DNA of 58,192 bases from an uncultured Marinoscillum sp. GTDB taxonomy: Bacteria > Bacteroidota > Bacteroidia > Cytophagales > Cyclobacteriaceae. Below the pieces are notes generated by a model. That model saw only the letters and a program-made list of their open reading frames with translations, made no database searches and was not told where the DNA came from. Of this stretch, positions 27,735 to 35,948 are shown piece by piece; position 1 is the first letter of the stretch, and every line of letters starts with the position of its first letter. The stretch lies in contig CACLDR010000005.1 of assembly GCA_902605755.1 (NCBI GenBank), positions 1 through 58,192 on the forward strand, in the 5' to 3' direction. Both the position numbers and the translations under genes were made by a program.

Positions 27735-27917
27735 ATGGCCAAAAAAGGTAACAGAGTACAAGTGATTATGGAGTGTACAGAGCATAAAGCTTCGGGTAAA
27801 TCCGGCACCTCCCGCTACATCACTACTAAAAATAGGAAAAATACTCCTGAAAGACTGGAAATCAAGAAATACAATCCCATTCTCAGAAAGCAAACTATTC
27901 ACAAAGAAATTAAATAG
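27735..27917 (+). CDS. rpmG: 50S ribosomal protein bL33
   Basis: 60-residue large-subunit protein: [21 protein letters not shown], then [29 protein letters not shown], the full bL33 signature. The usual zinc-binding C-terminal CxxC is missing, so it is the zinc-free form; only a single Cys remains (position 14). It is followed after two bases by the DUF4295 gene. Small, highly charged and surely expressed with bL28. Confidence 0.97.
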   Translation: MAKKGNRVQVIMECTEHKASGKSGTSRYITTKNRKNTPERLEIKKYNPILRKQTIHKEIK

Positions 27918-27919
27918 TC

Positions 27920-28069
27920 ATGGCAAAGAAGGTAGTAGCAACATTGAAACAACCCGGAGGTGCAAAATATGCCAAAGTTATTAGATCTGTAAAAACTGCT
28001 AGTGGTGCCTACTCTTTCAAAGAAGAGATGGTCGCAGAGGCAGACGTTAAGAAAGTTTTGGCTAAGTAA
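27920..28069 (+). CDS. DUF4295 small basic protein
   Basis: A 49-codon gene: ATG at 27920, TAA at 28067. The product starts MAKKVVATLKQPGGAKYAKV and ends EADVKKVLAK. This short, Lys-rich protein (DUF4295) always follows rpmG in Bacteroidota and is thought to be a ribosome-associated or ribosomal-type protein; no role has been shown as far as I know. It starts two bases after rpmG and is followed by a strong terminator, so it closes the ribosomal-protein transcript. Confidence 0.92.
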   Translation: MAKKVVATLKQPGGAKYAKVIRSVKTASGAYSFKEEMVAEADVKKVLAK

Positions 28070-28087
28070 ATAAGACCTGTGTCCATT

Positions 28088-28119
28088 AAAAAAGTCGACC
28101 ATAATGGTCGACTTTTTTT
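28088..28119 (+). terminator. Rho-independent terminator after DUF4295 gene
   Basis: A-run, then a perfect inverted repeat GTCGACCAT-A-ATGGTCGAC (28094-28112; realistically a 7-bp stem with a 5-base loop), then seven T (28113-28119). It is the clearest terminator in the window and separates the rpmB unit from ftsY. Confidence 0.88.
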
Positions 28120-28156
28120 ATAAATCCTATCGAAAACTCCACGAATTAAATTTAAT

Positions 28157-29110
28157 ATGAAATTATTTAATATTTTTTCAAAAAAAGGAAAAGAAAGTCT
28201 AGAAAAAAGCTTAGGAAAGTCAAAAAAAAGTTTTTTAAATAAGCTAAATAAAGCTATTATCGGAAAATCTAGTGTAGATGAAGCCGTTTTAGATAATCTT
28301 GAAGAGGTACTTATCAATTCCGATGTAGGTGTAAAGACAACCCTCAAGATTATTAATAAAATTGAAGCGCGTGTAGCAAAAGATAAATACGTCTCTACTT
28401 CTGAACTTAATAAAATATTAAAAAATGAAATTTCCCGTTTACTTACAGAAAACAACACTACTGACAATTCCTCTTTTGAAGTCCCTATAGTCGAAGGGCC
28501 TTATGTAATTTTAGTCGTCGGCGTAAATGGTGTTGGTAAAACCACGACAATTGGAAAATTAGCTGCACAATTTAAGGCCCTTAATAAACAAGTTATTTTA
28601 GGTGCTTCAGATACTTTTCGAGCTGCCGCTGTCGATCAGCTAATTTTATGGGGCAAAAAAGTAAACGTACCTGTCGTTTCAAAGGGCATGAATACAGATC
28701 CTGCTGCTGTTGCTTATGAAGCAGTCAAAAAAGCTAAAGAGGAAGGCGCAGATGTAGTAATCATCGATACAGCCGGCAGATTACATACCAAAATAAATCT
28801 CATGAATGAATTGGGTAAAATTAAGAGTGTTATTAAGAAATTCGTTCCAGACGCCCCTCATGAAGTCCTACTGATTCTTGACGGAAGCACAGGCCAAAAC
28901 GCGTTTATTCAAGCTTCAGAATTTACCAAAGCAACTGAAGTAAGTGCCTTGGCAGTGACTAAATTAGATGGTACTGCCAAAGGAGGTGTCGTTATAGGAA
29001 TATCTGATCAATTTAAAATCCCTGTAAAATACATTGGTATAGGAGAAGGAATTGAACACTTACAGGTATTCAATAAAAGGACATTCGTAGATACCTTTTT
29101 TGAAAAATAA
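28157..29110 (+). CDS. ftsY: Signal recognition particle receptor FtsY
   Basis: SRP-type GTPase that receives SRP-ribosome complexes at the inner membrane. The NG domain is complete: GVNGVGKTTTIGKL (G1), DTFRAAAVDQL, DTAGRLHTK (G3), TKLDGTAKGG (G4) and a C-terminal GIGEGIEHLQVF. At 317 residues it lacks the long acidic A domain of E. coli FtsY; a short Lys-rich N-terminus (SKKGKESLEKSLGKSKK) probably contacts the membrane. It lies 87 bases behind the ribosomal-protein terminator, the usual place for it in Bacteroidota. Confidence 0.96.
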   Translation: MKLFNIFSKKGKESLEKSLGKSKKSFLNKLNKAIIGKSSVDEAVLDNLEEVLINSDVGVKTTLKIINKIEARVAKDKYVSTSELNKILKNEISRLLTENNTTDNSSFEVPIVEGPYVILVVGVNGVGKTTTIGKLAAQFKALNKQVILGASDTFRAAAVDQLILWGKKVNVPVVSKGMNTDPAAVAYEAVKKAKEEGADVVIIDTAGRLHTKINLMNELGKIKSVIKKFVPDAPHEVLLILDGSTGQNAFIQASEFTKATEVSALAVTKLDGTAKGGVVIGISDQFKIPVKYIGIGEGIEHLQVFNKRTFVDTFFEK

Positions 29111-29201
29111 TCAGATCTTACACTGACAGTTACCCTAATCTTTCAAAGCTAGTTTTTAAAAACATCCTCGACAACAACTTTCCCTTTTTACCTTAAAGGT
29201 C

Positions 29202-29825
29202 TCATCTGTTTCTTAAGGAATCTGGACTGTTAACAAATAAATAGCTCTCAGGCCTTAAATTAAAATGTAATGTTCCAAAATCTCGAATTACAGTTACCTC
29301 AGTACATATCCCATTTTCATATCGATAATAATTCTCTCCTTTAGGTGAGGTCAGCAGATAATAATGAGATTCGACCTCTTCAAAATTCAAATAAGTCGCA
29401 AAATATTGAGAAAAGACGAGCTGTTTATTTTTTGGTTCCTCAAAATGGATTTTAGCAGCGGAATAAGTAATTGTTTCAAAAGGCATACTTTGGTGCCTCT
29501 CCTTAGTTCGGAGTACATAGCCCGCCTCTTTTTTAAAAATATTATAAGTCAATTTCTTCGATCCATTCAAACTACTAAACCCTTCTCCCTGAATCAACAC
29601 ACCATCCTCAAAAATTTCTTTTAACATATATTTTACCTCCAATTCTATGAGAATTTTATATTTTACTTCAGTTATATTTTCATAGATAACTTCACTCGAA
29701 GTCTTAATCCGAGTGACTGTCATTTTACCTATTTCTTTCTTGGCCTTAAATACACTATAACTAAGGAGTTGTGCTTGACAAGGCGATGAGCAAAGAAATA
29801 AAAACAAAATTATTATAAATTTCAA
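29202..29825 (-). CDS. Secreted DUF6134-like protein
   Basis: 207 residues with a clear signal peptide (MKFIIILFLFLCSSPCQAQ, cleavage after AQA/AQ). The mature part has the pattern of a beta-strand-rich envelope protein: LLSYSVFKAKKEIGKMTVTR, ILIELEVKYMLKEIFEDGVL, then GENYYRYENGICTEVTV. It resembles DUF6134, a family of exported Bacteroidota proteins of unknown function; this is from pattern memory only. It is probably periplasmic or attached to the outer membrane. It lies between ftsY (convergent) and gldB (same strand, 71 bases upstream). Confidence 0.65.
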   Translation of the reverse strand: MKFIIILFLFLCSSPCQAQLLSYSVFKAKKEIGKMTVTRIKTSSEVIYENITEVKYKILIELEVKYMLKEIFEDGVLIQGEGFSSLNGSKKLTYNIFKKEAGYVLRTKERHQSMPFETITYSAAKIHFEEPKNKQLVFSQYFATYLNFEEVESHYYLLTSPKGENYYRYENGICTEVTVIRDFGTLHFNLRPESYLFVNSPDSLRNR

Positions 29826-29896
29826 TGTTAAAATAAAGTTAAATAAGTTATAAGGTTGATCAACTTATAACTGTTTCTATAGGTTTTAAAGGAATA

Positions 29897-30883
29897 TTAA
29901 TATACGTTCTTTGGCTTATATTTACTTTTCACAAAAATTTCATGATGATTACGATTGTTCATCAATTCTTGCATAGTGCTTTCGGTCACATCCATATAAT
30001 TTTTGACAATTTGCCATCCAATCCAAGCACCTACTCTACCTGGACATTCATTACCCAATTCTATTGTTTTTGGTCGCTCTCCAAGGATTTTTTTCTTCGT
30101 AAATTCATCTGTCACATAGAGCCATTCTTTTTCGATAATTCGAGACCAAATTAATTCTTGATAGGCATATACATCTCGAATTTCCTTTGATGTAAATCCT
30201 AATATTAAGTCATCTGGGGTACAAGGCATGATACTTCCAAGTAAATAATAAATCTTCCCATAATCAACCATTTCAGACAACAAGGTTTCCTCATCTCCAC
30301 TGGAACAATAATCTGCAATAAAAAATTTCAAAATAGTTGGTACCATATATTTAGCTTCGTACCTCCTTAAAATATACCGCGGAACTTCTTTGGGCCTATA
30401 AGACGCCTTCTCACCAATAAAAAAATCCAAGCCGATAATTATGTAATCTTTAGAAATGGCCAAATCATTATACAATCCACTCACAATAGTTTGTATTTTG
30501 GGCACCCTAACCTCAGGAAAATAATATTTCAGCAAACCTAAAGAGGTATTCATCTTCTCTTCAAATAAGAGCTGTTCAAAGGCTTCATTTGCCTCTCTAA
30601 AAAGGGTATCTATAAACTCATTTTGTACCAAGCCGAAAATGCGCTCGGCTAATATTTTTTCATTAGTATACTCATTGAGATGAAATATCCTAGTAGCTAT
30701 CTCTCCATGATTTTGAAGAAATATTTCGACATCATGTATATCTTGAGAATTAAATAGCTCTTTTTCAAGCCTATTTACCGCAATTTTTACCTCTGGAAAC
30801 TCCCCATCGGGATGATATCGACAGGGATCTTCACTGCACCCAATTAAGAAAAGAAAAACAAACAGTAGACAAACTATCCTCAT
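29897..30883 (-). CDS. gldB: Gliding motility lipoprotein GldB
   Basis: 328-residue lipoprotein with signal and lipobox (LFLIGC, lipidated Cys near residue 16). The body matches GldB: KYYFPEVRVPKIQTIVSGLYNDL, IIIGLDFFIGEKASYRPKEVPRYILRRYEAKYMVP, and a C-terminal YMDVTESTMQELMNN. GldB is needed for gliding in Flavobacterium johnsoniae, where gldB mutants fail to move; its exact role is not known. It is divergent from the PorT-like barrel gene, with about 35 bases between start codons. The gene is away from gldE/gldD (about 5 kb) but on the same core block. Confidence 0.88.
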   Translation of the reverse strand: MRIVCLLFVFLFLIGCSEDPCRYHPDGEFPEVKIAVNRLEKELFNSQDIHDVEIFLQNHGEIATRIFHLNEYTNEKILAERIFGLVQNEFIDTLFREANEAFEQLLFEEKMNTSLGLLKYYFPEVRVPKIQTIVSGLYNDLAISKDYIIIGLDFFIGEKASYRPKEVPRYILRRYEAKYMVPTILKFFIADYCSSGDEETLLSEMVDYGKIYYLLGSIMPCTPDDLILGFTSKEIRDVYAYQELIWSRIIEKEWLYVTDEFTKKKILGERPKTIELGNECPGRVGAWIGWQIVKNYMDVTESTMQELMNNRNHHEIFVKSKYKPKNVY

Positions 30884-30918
30884 AAATAGTATTTTTGGAG
30901 AAAATTAATATAATTCCA

Positions 30919-31563
30919 ATGAGAAAGTTACTTCTTTTCCTATCATTTGTTTTAATTGGATCCCTTGCTTGCTTTTCGCAAACCAAACTCGGATTGAAAT
31001 TTTCCCCCTTATTTTCATCTCACAAAATCTCGTTAAAGTCGGATCAATTAGACATCTCCTCAGGAAAAACTTCTACAAGAATGTCCATAGGGCTTATTAT
31101 AGATCATCCTCTTACCGAAACTTACCTTCTTAACTCAGGTTTAATTTATCTACCTAAACGAGTCAGCATCAATTTAGTTGAAGAGGGAGTAGGCTCAGCG
31201 CCTAAAAATCCCTTCGAATCCTACGATCTTAATTATCTCCAGGTGCCATTATCCTTAAAACTATTTACTAATGAAATCGCTCCAGATATCAGTGTCTTTT
31301 TCCAAGTTGGTCTAACCTTTGAATTCAAAATCTTCGATCAGGCGCTGAAGGAAGATTATGAATTTATCTCTAAATTTCGCTTTTTCGATACCGCGGCTAT
31401 CATTGGTACAGGTATCGAGTACCGACTGGGAGTAAATACGTTATTTTTCGCTGGCAGCTCCCTCCAAAAAGGTTTAGTTAACGTGATTAGTCAAACCAAT
31501 CCCGATTATCCTCTTTTCATTCGCAACCAAGTTGTGTCTATTGACATTGGCATGAAATTCTAG
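30919..31563 (+). CDS. PorT-like outer-membrane beta-barrel protein
   Basis: 214 residues from the ATG at 30919 (MRKLLLFLSFVLIGSLACFSQ is a signal peptide; the eight codons before it are not conserved-looking). The mature protein alternates hydrophobic and polar residues in strands ending with VVSIDIGMKF, a terminal aromatic as in outer-membrane barrels. The pattern fits the outer-membrane beta-barrel family of PorT, which in Porphyromonas is a type IX secretion component. Whether this one is true PorT/SprT cannot be decided here, because many Bacteroidota porin-like proteins share it. Its end overlaps that of rng by four bases (convergent). Confidence 0.68.
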   Translation: MRKLLLFLSFVLIGSLACFSQTKLGLKFSPLFSSHKISLKSDQLDISSGKTSTRMSIGLIIDHPLTETYLLNSGLIYLPKRVSINLVEEGVGSAPKNPFESYDLNYLQVPLSLKLFTNEIAPDISVFFQVGLTFEFKIFDQALKEDYEFISKFRFFDTAAIIGTGIEYRLGVNTLFFAGSSLQKGLVNVISQTNPDYPLFIRNQVVSIDIGMKF

Positions 31564-33110
31564 GTCTTAATGACTTCATCATTAGCATTTAAAAATTGAT
31601 ACTCATTCAAAGCTAAGGAAGAATCTGATACCACTTTAACCCATTTCATTAGATTCAAAAACCATTTAAAACGCATAGAAACAAATCCTTCGGTAAAGTA
31701 AGCTTTCAAATAAGGATGCACCACTAAGGACACTTTTTTCTCATTCTGCTTTTTAAACAAATGCATCAATGTCTCCTCAATTTGATCTGCCACTAAAATG
31801 GACGCCATTATTTTACCCGTACCCTCGCATGACGGACATTGCTCTTTGGTTATAATATTTAATTCTGGCCTTACTCTTTGTCTGGTAATTTGTAATAAAC
31901 CAAACTTTGATAATGGTAAAATGGTGTGTTTTGAACGATCCATTTCCATGGTTTCAATCATGGTAGAATAAACTTTACGCTTATTTTCTACTTTTCTCAT
32001 GTCAATAAAATCAACCACAATAATCCCTCCCATATCGCGTAAACGTAGTTGCCGAGCGATCTCTTTAGCAGCCTCAACATTTACAGTTAAAGCTGTAGTT
32101 TCTTGGTCTTCCTCACGATTAGATTTGTTACCACTATTCACATCAATAACGTGCAACGCCTCCGTATGCTCAATGATCAAATATCCCCCGCCAGTTACCG
32201 TAACCGATTTACCAAATGAGGTTTTTAACTGTTTTTCTACACCAAAAATTTCAAAAATTTTAGCCTTTGACTGGTGTAAACGTAACAATTTCTCTTTGTC
32301 TGGAGCAATCGTCTTAATGTAACTTTTTATTTCCTCAAATAAATCTTTATCATCAATAGTAATGGTATCAAAAGTCTCATTAAGAACATCTCTAACAATA
32401 GAGTTTGTACGACTAACTTCTCCTATGATTTTATCCTTTGACTTTGACTTTTTAAGCTTTTCAATCCCTCTCTGCCAAATCTGAACTAAATTTTGAAGAT
32501 CTGTATCAAGCTCTTTTACGTCTCTACCAGAAGCGACAGTACGAATAATCACTCCGAAGTTTTCTGGCTTGATTGAACTAATCAGTCGCGCCAAACGCTT
32601 CCTTTCGCTGGAATTCCCTATTTTCTTTGATACATTGACTGCATTCGAAAATGGTACTAAAACTAAATAGCGTCCTGCTATTGACAACTCACACGATAAT
32701 CTCGGGCCCTTTGTTGATATGGGTTCTTTTACAACCTGAACAAGGACATTTTGATTCTTGGTTAGAACCTGTCCTATTTTACCAAACTTATCTATATCCA
32801 GCTCATTTCTGAACCCAATAAGCTTTGTACTGATTTCTTTTTTACTTTGAATCAGCTTTGTAAATTTATTCAGTGACTGGACTTGTGGTCCTAAGTCAAG
32901 ATAATGTAGAAAGGCGTCTTTTTCGTAACCAATGTCAATGAACCCTGCATTGAGACCTTGAACAACTTTTCTTACAGTACCTAAGTAAATATCCCCAACA
33001 TTGAATTGGATTCCTCCGTCTTCTTGATGGAATTCAATCAATCTTCTATCATTTAGAAGTGCTATTCGACATCCGTTTTGAGTTGAATTTATTACTAATT
33101 CATTACTCAC
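31560..33110 (-). CDS. rng: Ribonuclease E/G
   Basis: 516-residue RNase E/G endonuclease. An S1 domain is at the N-terminus (IYLGTVRKVVQGLNAGFIDIGYEKDAFLHYLD). The DNase-I-like catalytic core has two conserved Asp, in LHVIDVNSGNK and IIVVDFIDM, that bind magnesium. The zinc-link motif CPSCEGTGKI near residue 425 would hold dimers together. The length matches the RNase G form, without the scaffold tail of RNase E. It is read together with the small basic-protein gene just upstream and a TPR protein gene, an order seen widely in Bacteroidota. Roles expected: 16S rRNA maturation and mRNA decay. Confidence 0.95.
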   Translation of the reverse strand: MSNELVINSTQNGCRIALLNDRRLIEFHQEDGGIQFNVGDIYLGTVRKVVQGLNAGFIDIGYEKDAFLHYLDLGPQVQSLNKFTKLIQSKKEISTKLIGFRNELDIDKFGKIGQVLTKNQNVLVQVVKEPISTKGPRLSCELSIAGRYLVLVPFSNAVNVSKKIGNSSERKRLARLISSIKPENFGVIIRTVASGRDVKELDTDLQNLVQIWQRGIEKLKKSKSKDKIIGEVSRTNSIVRDVLNETFDTITIDDKDLFEEIKSYIKTIAPDKEKLLRLHQSKAKIFEIFGVEKQLKTSFGKSVTVTGGGYLIIEHTEALHVIDVNSGNKSNREEDQETTALTVNVEAAKEIARQLRLRDMGGIIVVDFIDMRKVENKRKVYSTMIETMEMDRSKHTILPLSKFGLLQITRQRVRPELNIITKEQCPSCEGTGKIMASILVADQIEETLMHLFKKQNEKKVSLVVHPYLKAYFTEGFVSMRFKWFLNLMKWVKVVSDSSLALNEYQFLNANDEVIKT

Positions 33111-33129
33111 AATTTTTCAGATTAAATGT

Positions 33130-33219
33130 CTACTTCTTTTTATGTCTATTCTTTCTTAACCTTTTTTTTCTCTTATGTGTGGAAATTTTGTGTCTTTTTC
33201 TTTTTTTACCGCAAGGCAT
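33130..33219 (-). CDS. 29-residue conserved basic protein
   Basis: A short gene, ATG at 33217-33219 and TAG at 33130-33132, directly ahead of rng. The product begins MPCGKKRKRHKIS and continues THKRKKRLRKNRHKKK: about 60% Lys and Arg. I recall the same peptide at this site in many Bacteroidota, between a TPR protein gene and rng, where it is often missed because of size. The composition fits a ribosomal or RNA-binding protein; its pattern also recalls the basic C-terminus of mitochondrial mS38. Whether it is bL38, the protein newly seen in the Flavobacterium johnsoniae ribosome, I cannot tell. Position (20 bases after the TPR stop) supports expression with rng. Confidence 0.78.
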   Translation of the reverse strand: MPCGKKRKRHKISTHKRKKRLRKNRHKKK

Positions 33220-33239
33220 ATTTTTTAGTTTAAATGTTA

Positions 33240-34016
33240 TTAATTTTCTAAATATTCTGCTGCTGCAGACTTTAATGCTGGATCAACATTTTCTGCTGCT
33301 ACAATTCTTGTAAATAATTCTGAAGATTTCTCAAGTTTATTAATCTCTAACAAACAAACACCCATATATAACATGGCTTCATAATCATCTTCTTTTAATG
33401 ACAGCAACTTTTCAAACCTTTCAGCGCCTCGCTCATATTGCCCTGATTGAATGGACAAAAGACCTAAGCTTAAGATTGCCTCTCTGTTTTCTGGATCTTT
33501 TTCTATCACTTCCCGTAACATCATAATTCCAGACATAGGATTTTCTGTTGTCACCAAGGTCATGGCCAACTTTGTCTTGGCAGATAAATTATCTTTCTCT
33601 CTTTGAATGATCAAAGACAAAATTTTCCTAGCCTCTCTGGCATACTCTCCCGCTTCAGTGATATTAGAAGCGCGTTCATATGAAGCATATAATAAAGCTG
33701 CTGCTTTTTTTTGTGTTTGCAAAGAACTGTCCTTACGCAAGATTTTCATGGTAACGGCCTTGGCACTATCCAAAAATCCGTACTTCAAGTAGTATCTTGC
33801 TAAAGAGTCTGCAAAGGTAATGTAATTTTCTGATATTCCCCCCTTAATAAAATTCTTCAAAGTAGTAATTGCAACTGCATCTGCAGTAGTCATATTGAAA
33901 GAATGTGGTTCAATGCTGTTATTCCCCTCATTTTTTACTACTGTACGTGGAAGTTGATATAAAAAAAAGATGGCAACCATCCCTGCAATTGTCAATGAAA
34001 TAAGATACCTTTTCAT
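33240..34016 (-). CDS. Membrane-anchored TPR protein
   Basis: 258 residues: a single N-terminal hydrophobic anchor or signal (YLISLTIAGMVAIFFLYQLP), a linker, then several tetratricopeptide repeats, for example AREARKILSLIIQREKDNLSA, EVIEKDPENREAILSLGLL and QYERGAERFEKLLSLKEDDYEAMLYMGVCLLEINKLEKSSELFTRI. TPR arrays bind other proteins, and the anchor puts the repeats on the periplasmic side. It is encoded between the HU gene and the 29-residue basic protein gene, all on the minus strand with short gaps, a conserved neighbourhood in the phylum. Exact function is unknown. Confidence 0.82.
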   Translation of the reverse strand: MKRYLISLTIAGMVAIFFLYQLPRTVVKNEGNNSIEPHSFNMTTADAVAITTLKNFIKGGISENYITFADSLARYYLKYGFLDSAKAVTMKILRKDSSLQTQKKAAALLYASYERASNITEAGEYAREARKILSLIIQREKDNLSAKTKLAMTLVTTENPMSGIMMLREVIEKDPENREAILSLGLLSIQSGQYERGAERFEKLLSLKEDDYEAMLYMGVCLLEINKLEKSSELFTRIVAAENVDPALKSAAAEYLEN

Positions 34017-34034
34017 CAGCTGTAAATATTCCTT

Positions 34035-34325
34035 TTAAGACGAAATTACATTTCTCCTAATCTTTTCAATGAAAATTTTAGAGGGCTTAAAGCTAGGAAA
34101 ATAATGCTCTTCAATGACTATAGCCGTGTTTTTAGATATATTTCTGGCAATCTTTTTTGCCCGCTTTTTATTCACAAAACTACCAAATCCTCTTACATAT
34201 ATATTTTCTCCATCTGCCATTGATGTTTTCACCACAGAAAAAAAAGCTTCCACTGTCGCTTGAACATCTAGTTTATCAATTCCTGTCTTATCACTTATTT
34301 CATTTATCACATCTGCTTTTGTCAC
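34035..34325 (-). CDS. HU-family DNA-binding protein
   Basis: 96 residues from the GTG at 34325 (VTKADVINEISDKTGID). An upstream ATG at 34388 would add a non-conserved 21-residue leader, so I reject it. The HU/IHF fold is clear: DVQATVEAFFSVVKTSMADGENIYVRGFGSFVNKKRAKKIARN, then the arm and C-terminal helix FKPSKIFIEKI. It is of the Bacteroidota subgroup with NISKNTAIVI in the DNA-binding arm. It compacts DNA and binds bent sites. Divergent from mutY, first in the HU-TPR-basic protein-rng run. Confidence 0.9.
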   Translation of the reverse strand: MTKADVINEISDKTGIDKLDVQATVEAFFSVVKTSMADGENIYVRGFGSFVNKKRAKKIARNISKNTAIVIEEHYFPSFKPSKIFIEKIRRNVISS

Positions 34326-34381
34326 AATTAATATTATTTTAGTGGTCAACCATTCTTTTATTAAGAACTTCAAATTTACCT

Positions 34382-35470
34382 TTGACATTCTTTAGTGCAA
34401 ATGTATTCTCTAGAAATTCAAAAACCCTAAATAATATCATCAAAATTCAAATAACACCTTTATTAATAAATTGGTACTCAAGGGAAAAGAGATATTTACC
34501 ATGGCGGATAACGAGCAACCCTTACGCAATCTGGCTATCTGAAATTATCCTACAACAAACCCGCGTAAAACAAGGCACTCCTTATTACGAAAAATTCATC
34601 AAAACCTATCCAACAGTCCACGACCTCGCGGCGGCCTCTGAGCAAGAGGTCTTAAAATTATGGGAAGGACTTGGTTATTACAGTCGTGCAAGAAATTTAC
34701 ACCAAGCAGCAAGACAGGTTTCCAAAGATTACGGTGGCATCTTTCCAAATTCGTACATTAAACTGCTCAAATTAAAAGGCATTGGGCCCTACACGGCGGC
34801 GGCCATTGCCTCTATCTGCTTTCATGAAAGGGTACCCGCAGTCGATGGTAACGTTTTTAGACTGATCTCACGCCTTTTTGGTATCCATGAAGACATCAAC
34901 AAGGCAAGCACACGCAAAATTTTTGAAAAAACTATCGATTTAATCATGCCTTCTTCTGTACCTGGAGATTTTAATCAGGCAATGATGGAGTTTGGAGCCT
35001 TAATTTGCACACCCCGTCCCCAATGCGAAAACTGTGATCTGCAATTTAATTGCATTTCCTTTAAAGAAAAAACACAACATATTTTACCTGTAAAAGAAAA
35101 AAAAATAAAAATAAAAACACGTGTATTTTATTATTGGATCTTTACACACCAACATAAAATATGCTTGAAAAAAAGAATTAAAGGGGATATTTGGGAAGGG
35201 CTTTGGGACTTTTATTCAACCGCCACAAGTATTCTCAATATGGAATCATTTGAACGAAATCATTCCAGAAAAGTCACCTATGGCCCCATGCGTCAAAAAT
35301 TGACTCATCAAAACATAAAAGCCTGGTTCACTCAAATTGAAATTTCAACCTATTCTCAATTTAACGGAATTGCGAAAAAATTAAATTTAACTGTTTTCAG
35401 TCTTGACGAATTGATAACTTTACCAAAACCGAAACTCATTGTCAATTATTTGTCCCAATTAAAATTTTAA
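34382..35470 (+). CDS. mutY: A/G-specific adenine glycosylase MutY
   Basis: Removes adenine mispaired with 8-oxoguanine. The HhH-GPD core is present: LSEIILQQTR (catalytic Glu), LKGIGPYTAAAIASICF hairpin, AVDGNVFRLISRLFG (catalytic Asp), then the 4Fe-4S loop, and a C-terminal NUDIX-like 8-oxoG recognition domain (about 240-362). No ATG exists before the core; I take the TTG at 34382. The cluster cysteines are C209, C215, C218 and C224: the first gap is five residues (CTPRPQC), where MutY normally has six, so the loop is one residue short. The other spacings are normal. The gene begins the mutY-ssb-gldE-gldD-recG run. Family certain; start uncertain. Confidence 0.92.
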   Translation: MTFFSANVFSRNSKTLNNIIKIQITPLLINWYSREKRYLPWRITSNPYAIWLSEIILQQTRVKQGTPYYEKFIKTYPTVHDLAAASEQEVLKLWEGLGYYSRARNLHQAARQVSKDYGGIFPNSYIKLLKLKGIGPYTAAAIASICFHERVPAVDGNVFRLISRLFGIHEDINKASTRKIFEKTIDLIMPSSVPGDFNQAMMEFGALICTPRPQCENCDLQFNCISFKEKTQHILPVKEKKIKIKTRVFYYWIFTHQHKICLKKRIKGDIWEGLWDFYSTATSILNMESFERNHSRKVTYGPMRQKLTHQNIKAWFTQIEISTYSQFNGIAKKLNLTVFSLDELITLPKPKLIVNYLSQLKF

Positions 35471-35483
35471 TTATTTTTATACA

Positions 35484-35927
35484 ATGGCTGGAGTAAACAA
35501 AGTAATTCTCATTGGTAATTTAGGAAAAGATCCTGAAGTAAGATACCTCGAAAATAATAAAGTAGTAGCCAATCTAACCCTCGCAACTACCGAAAATTAC
35601 AAAGATCGCAATGGCAACAAAGTTGAAAATACTGAGTGGCACGATTTAGAACTTTGGGATGGTTTAGCAAAAATTGCTGAGCAATATTTGACCAAAGGAA
35701 GAAGTATTTATGTGGAAGGAAAAATAAAAACAGACAGTTGGAAAGATGATGAAGGAAACAACAAATACAGGACTCGGATCAGAGTTCAAAATATGACTAT
35801 GCTCGGTAGCGGTACTGGAGGCGTCGGAATCGCTCCAGAGCAGCGTAATCATATCGAAATTCCCGACTCTGGAAGTCCGCCCTCGAACCTAGATATGGAA
35901 ACTGAGTCCGATGATCTTCCTTTTTAA
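35484..35927 (+). CDS. ssb: Single-stranded DNA-binding protein
   Basis: 147 residues with an N-terminal OB fold (GVNKVILIGNLGKDPEVRYLENNKVVANLTLATTENY, then GRSIYVEGKIKTDSWKD) that binds ssDNA as a tetramer, a disordered linker, and the acidic C-terminal tip SDDLPF used to dock repair and replication proteins. It follows mutY by 13 bases and precedes gldE by 21 bases on the same strand, so the three are probably co-transcribed. Confidence 0.96.
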   Translation: MAGVNKVILIGNLGKDPEVRYLENNKVVANLTLATTENYKDRNGNKVENTEWHDLELWDGLAKIAEQYLTKGRSIYVEGKIKTDSWKDDEGNNKYRTRIRVQNMTMLGSGTGGVGIAPEQRNHIEIPDSGSPPSNLDMETESDDLPF

Positions 35928-35948
35928 TATTAACTAAACAAACACTTC

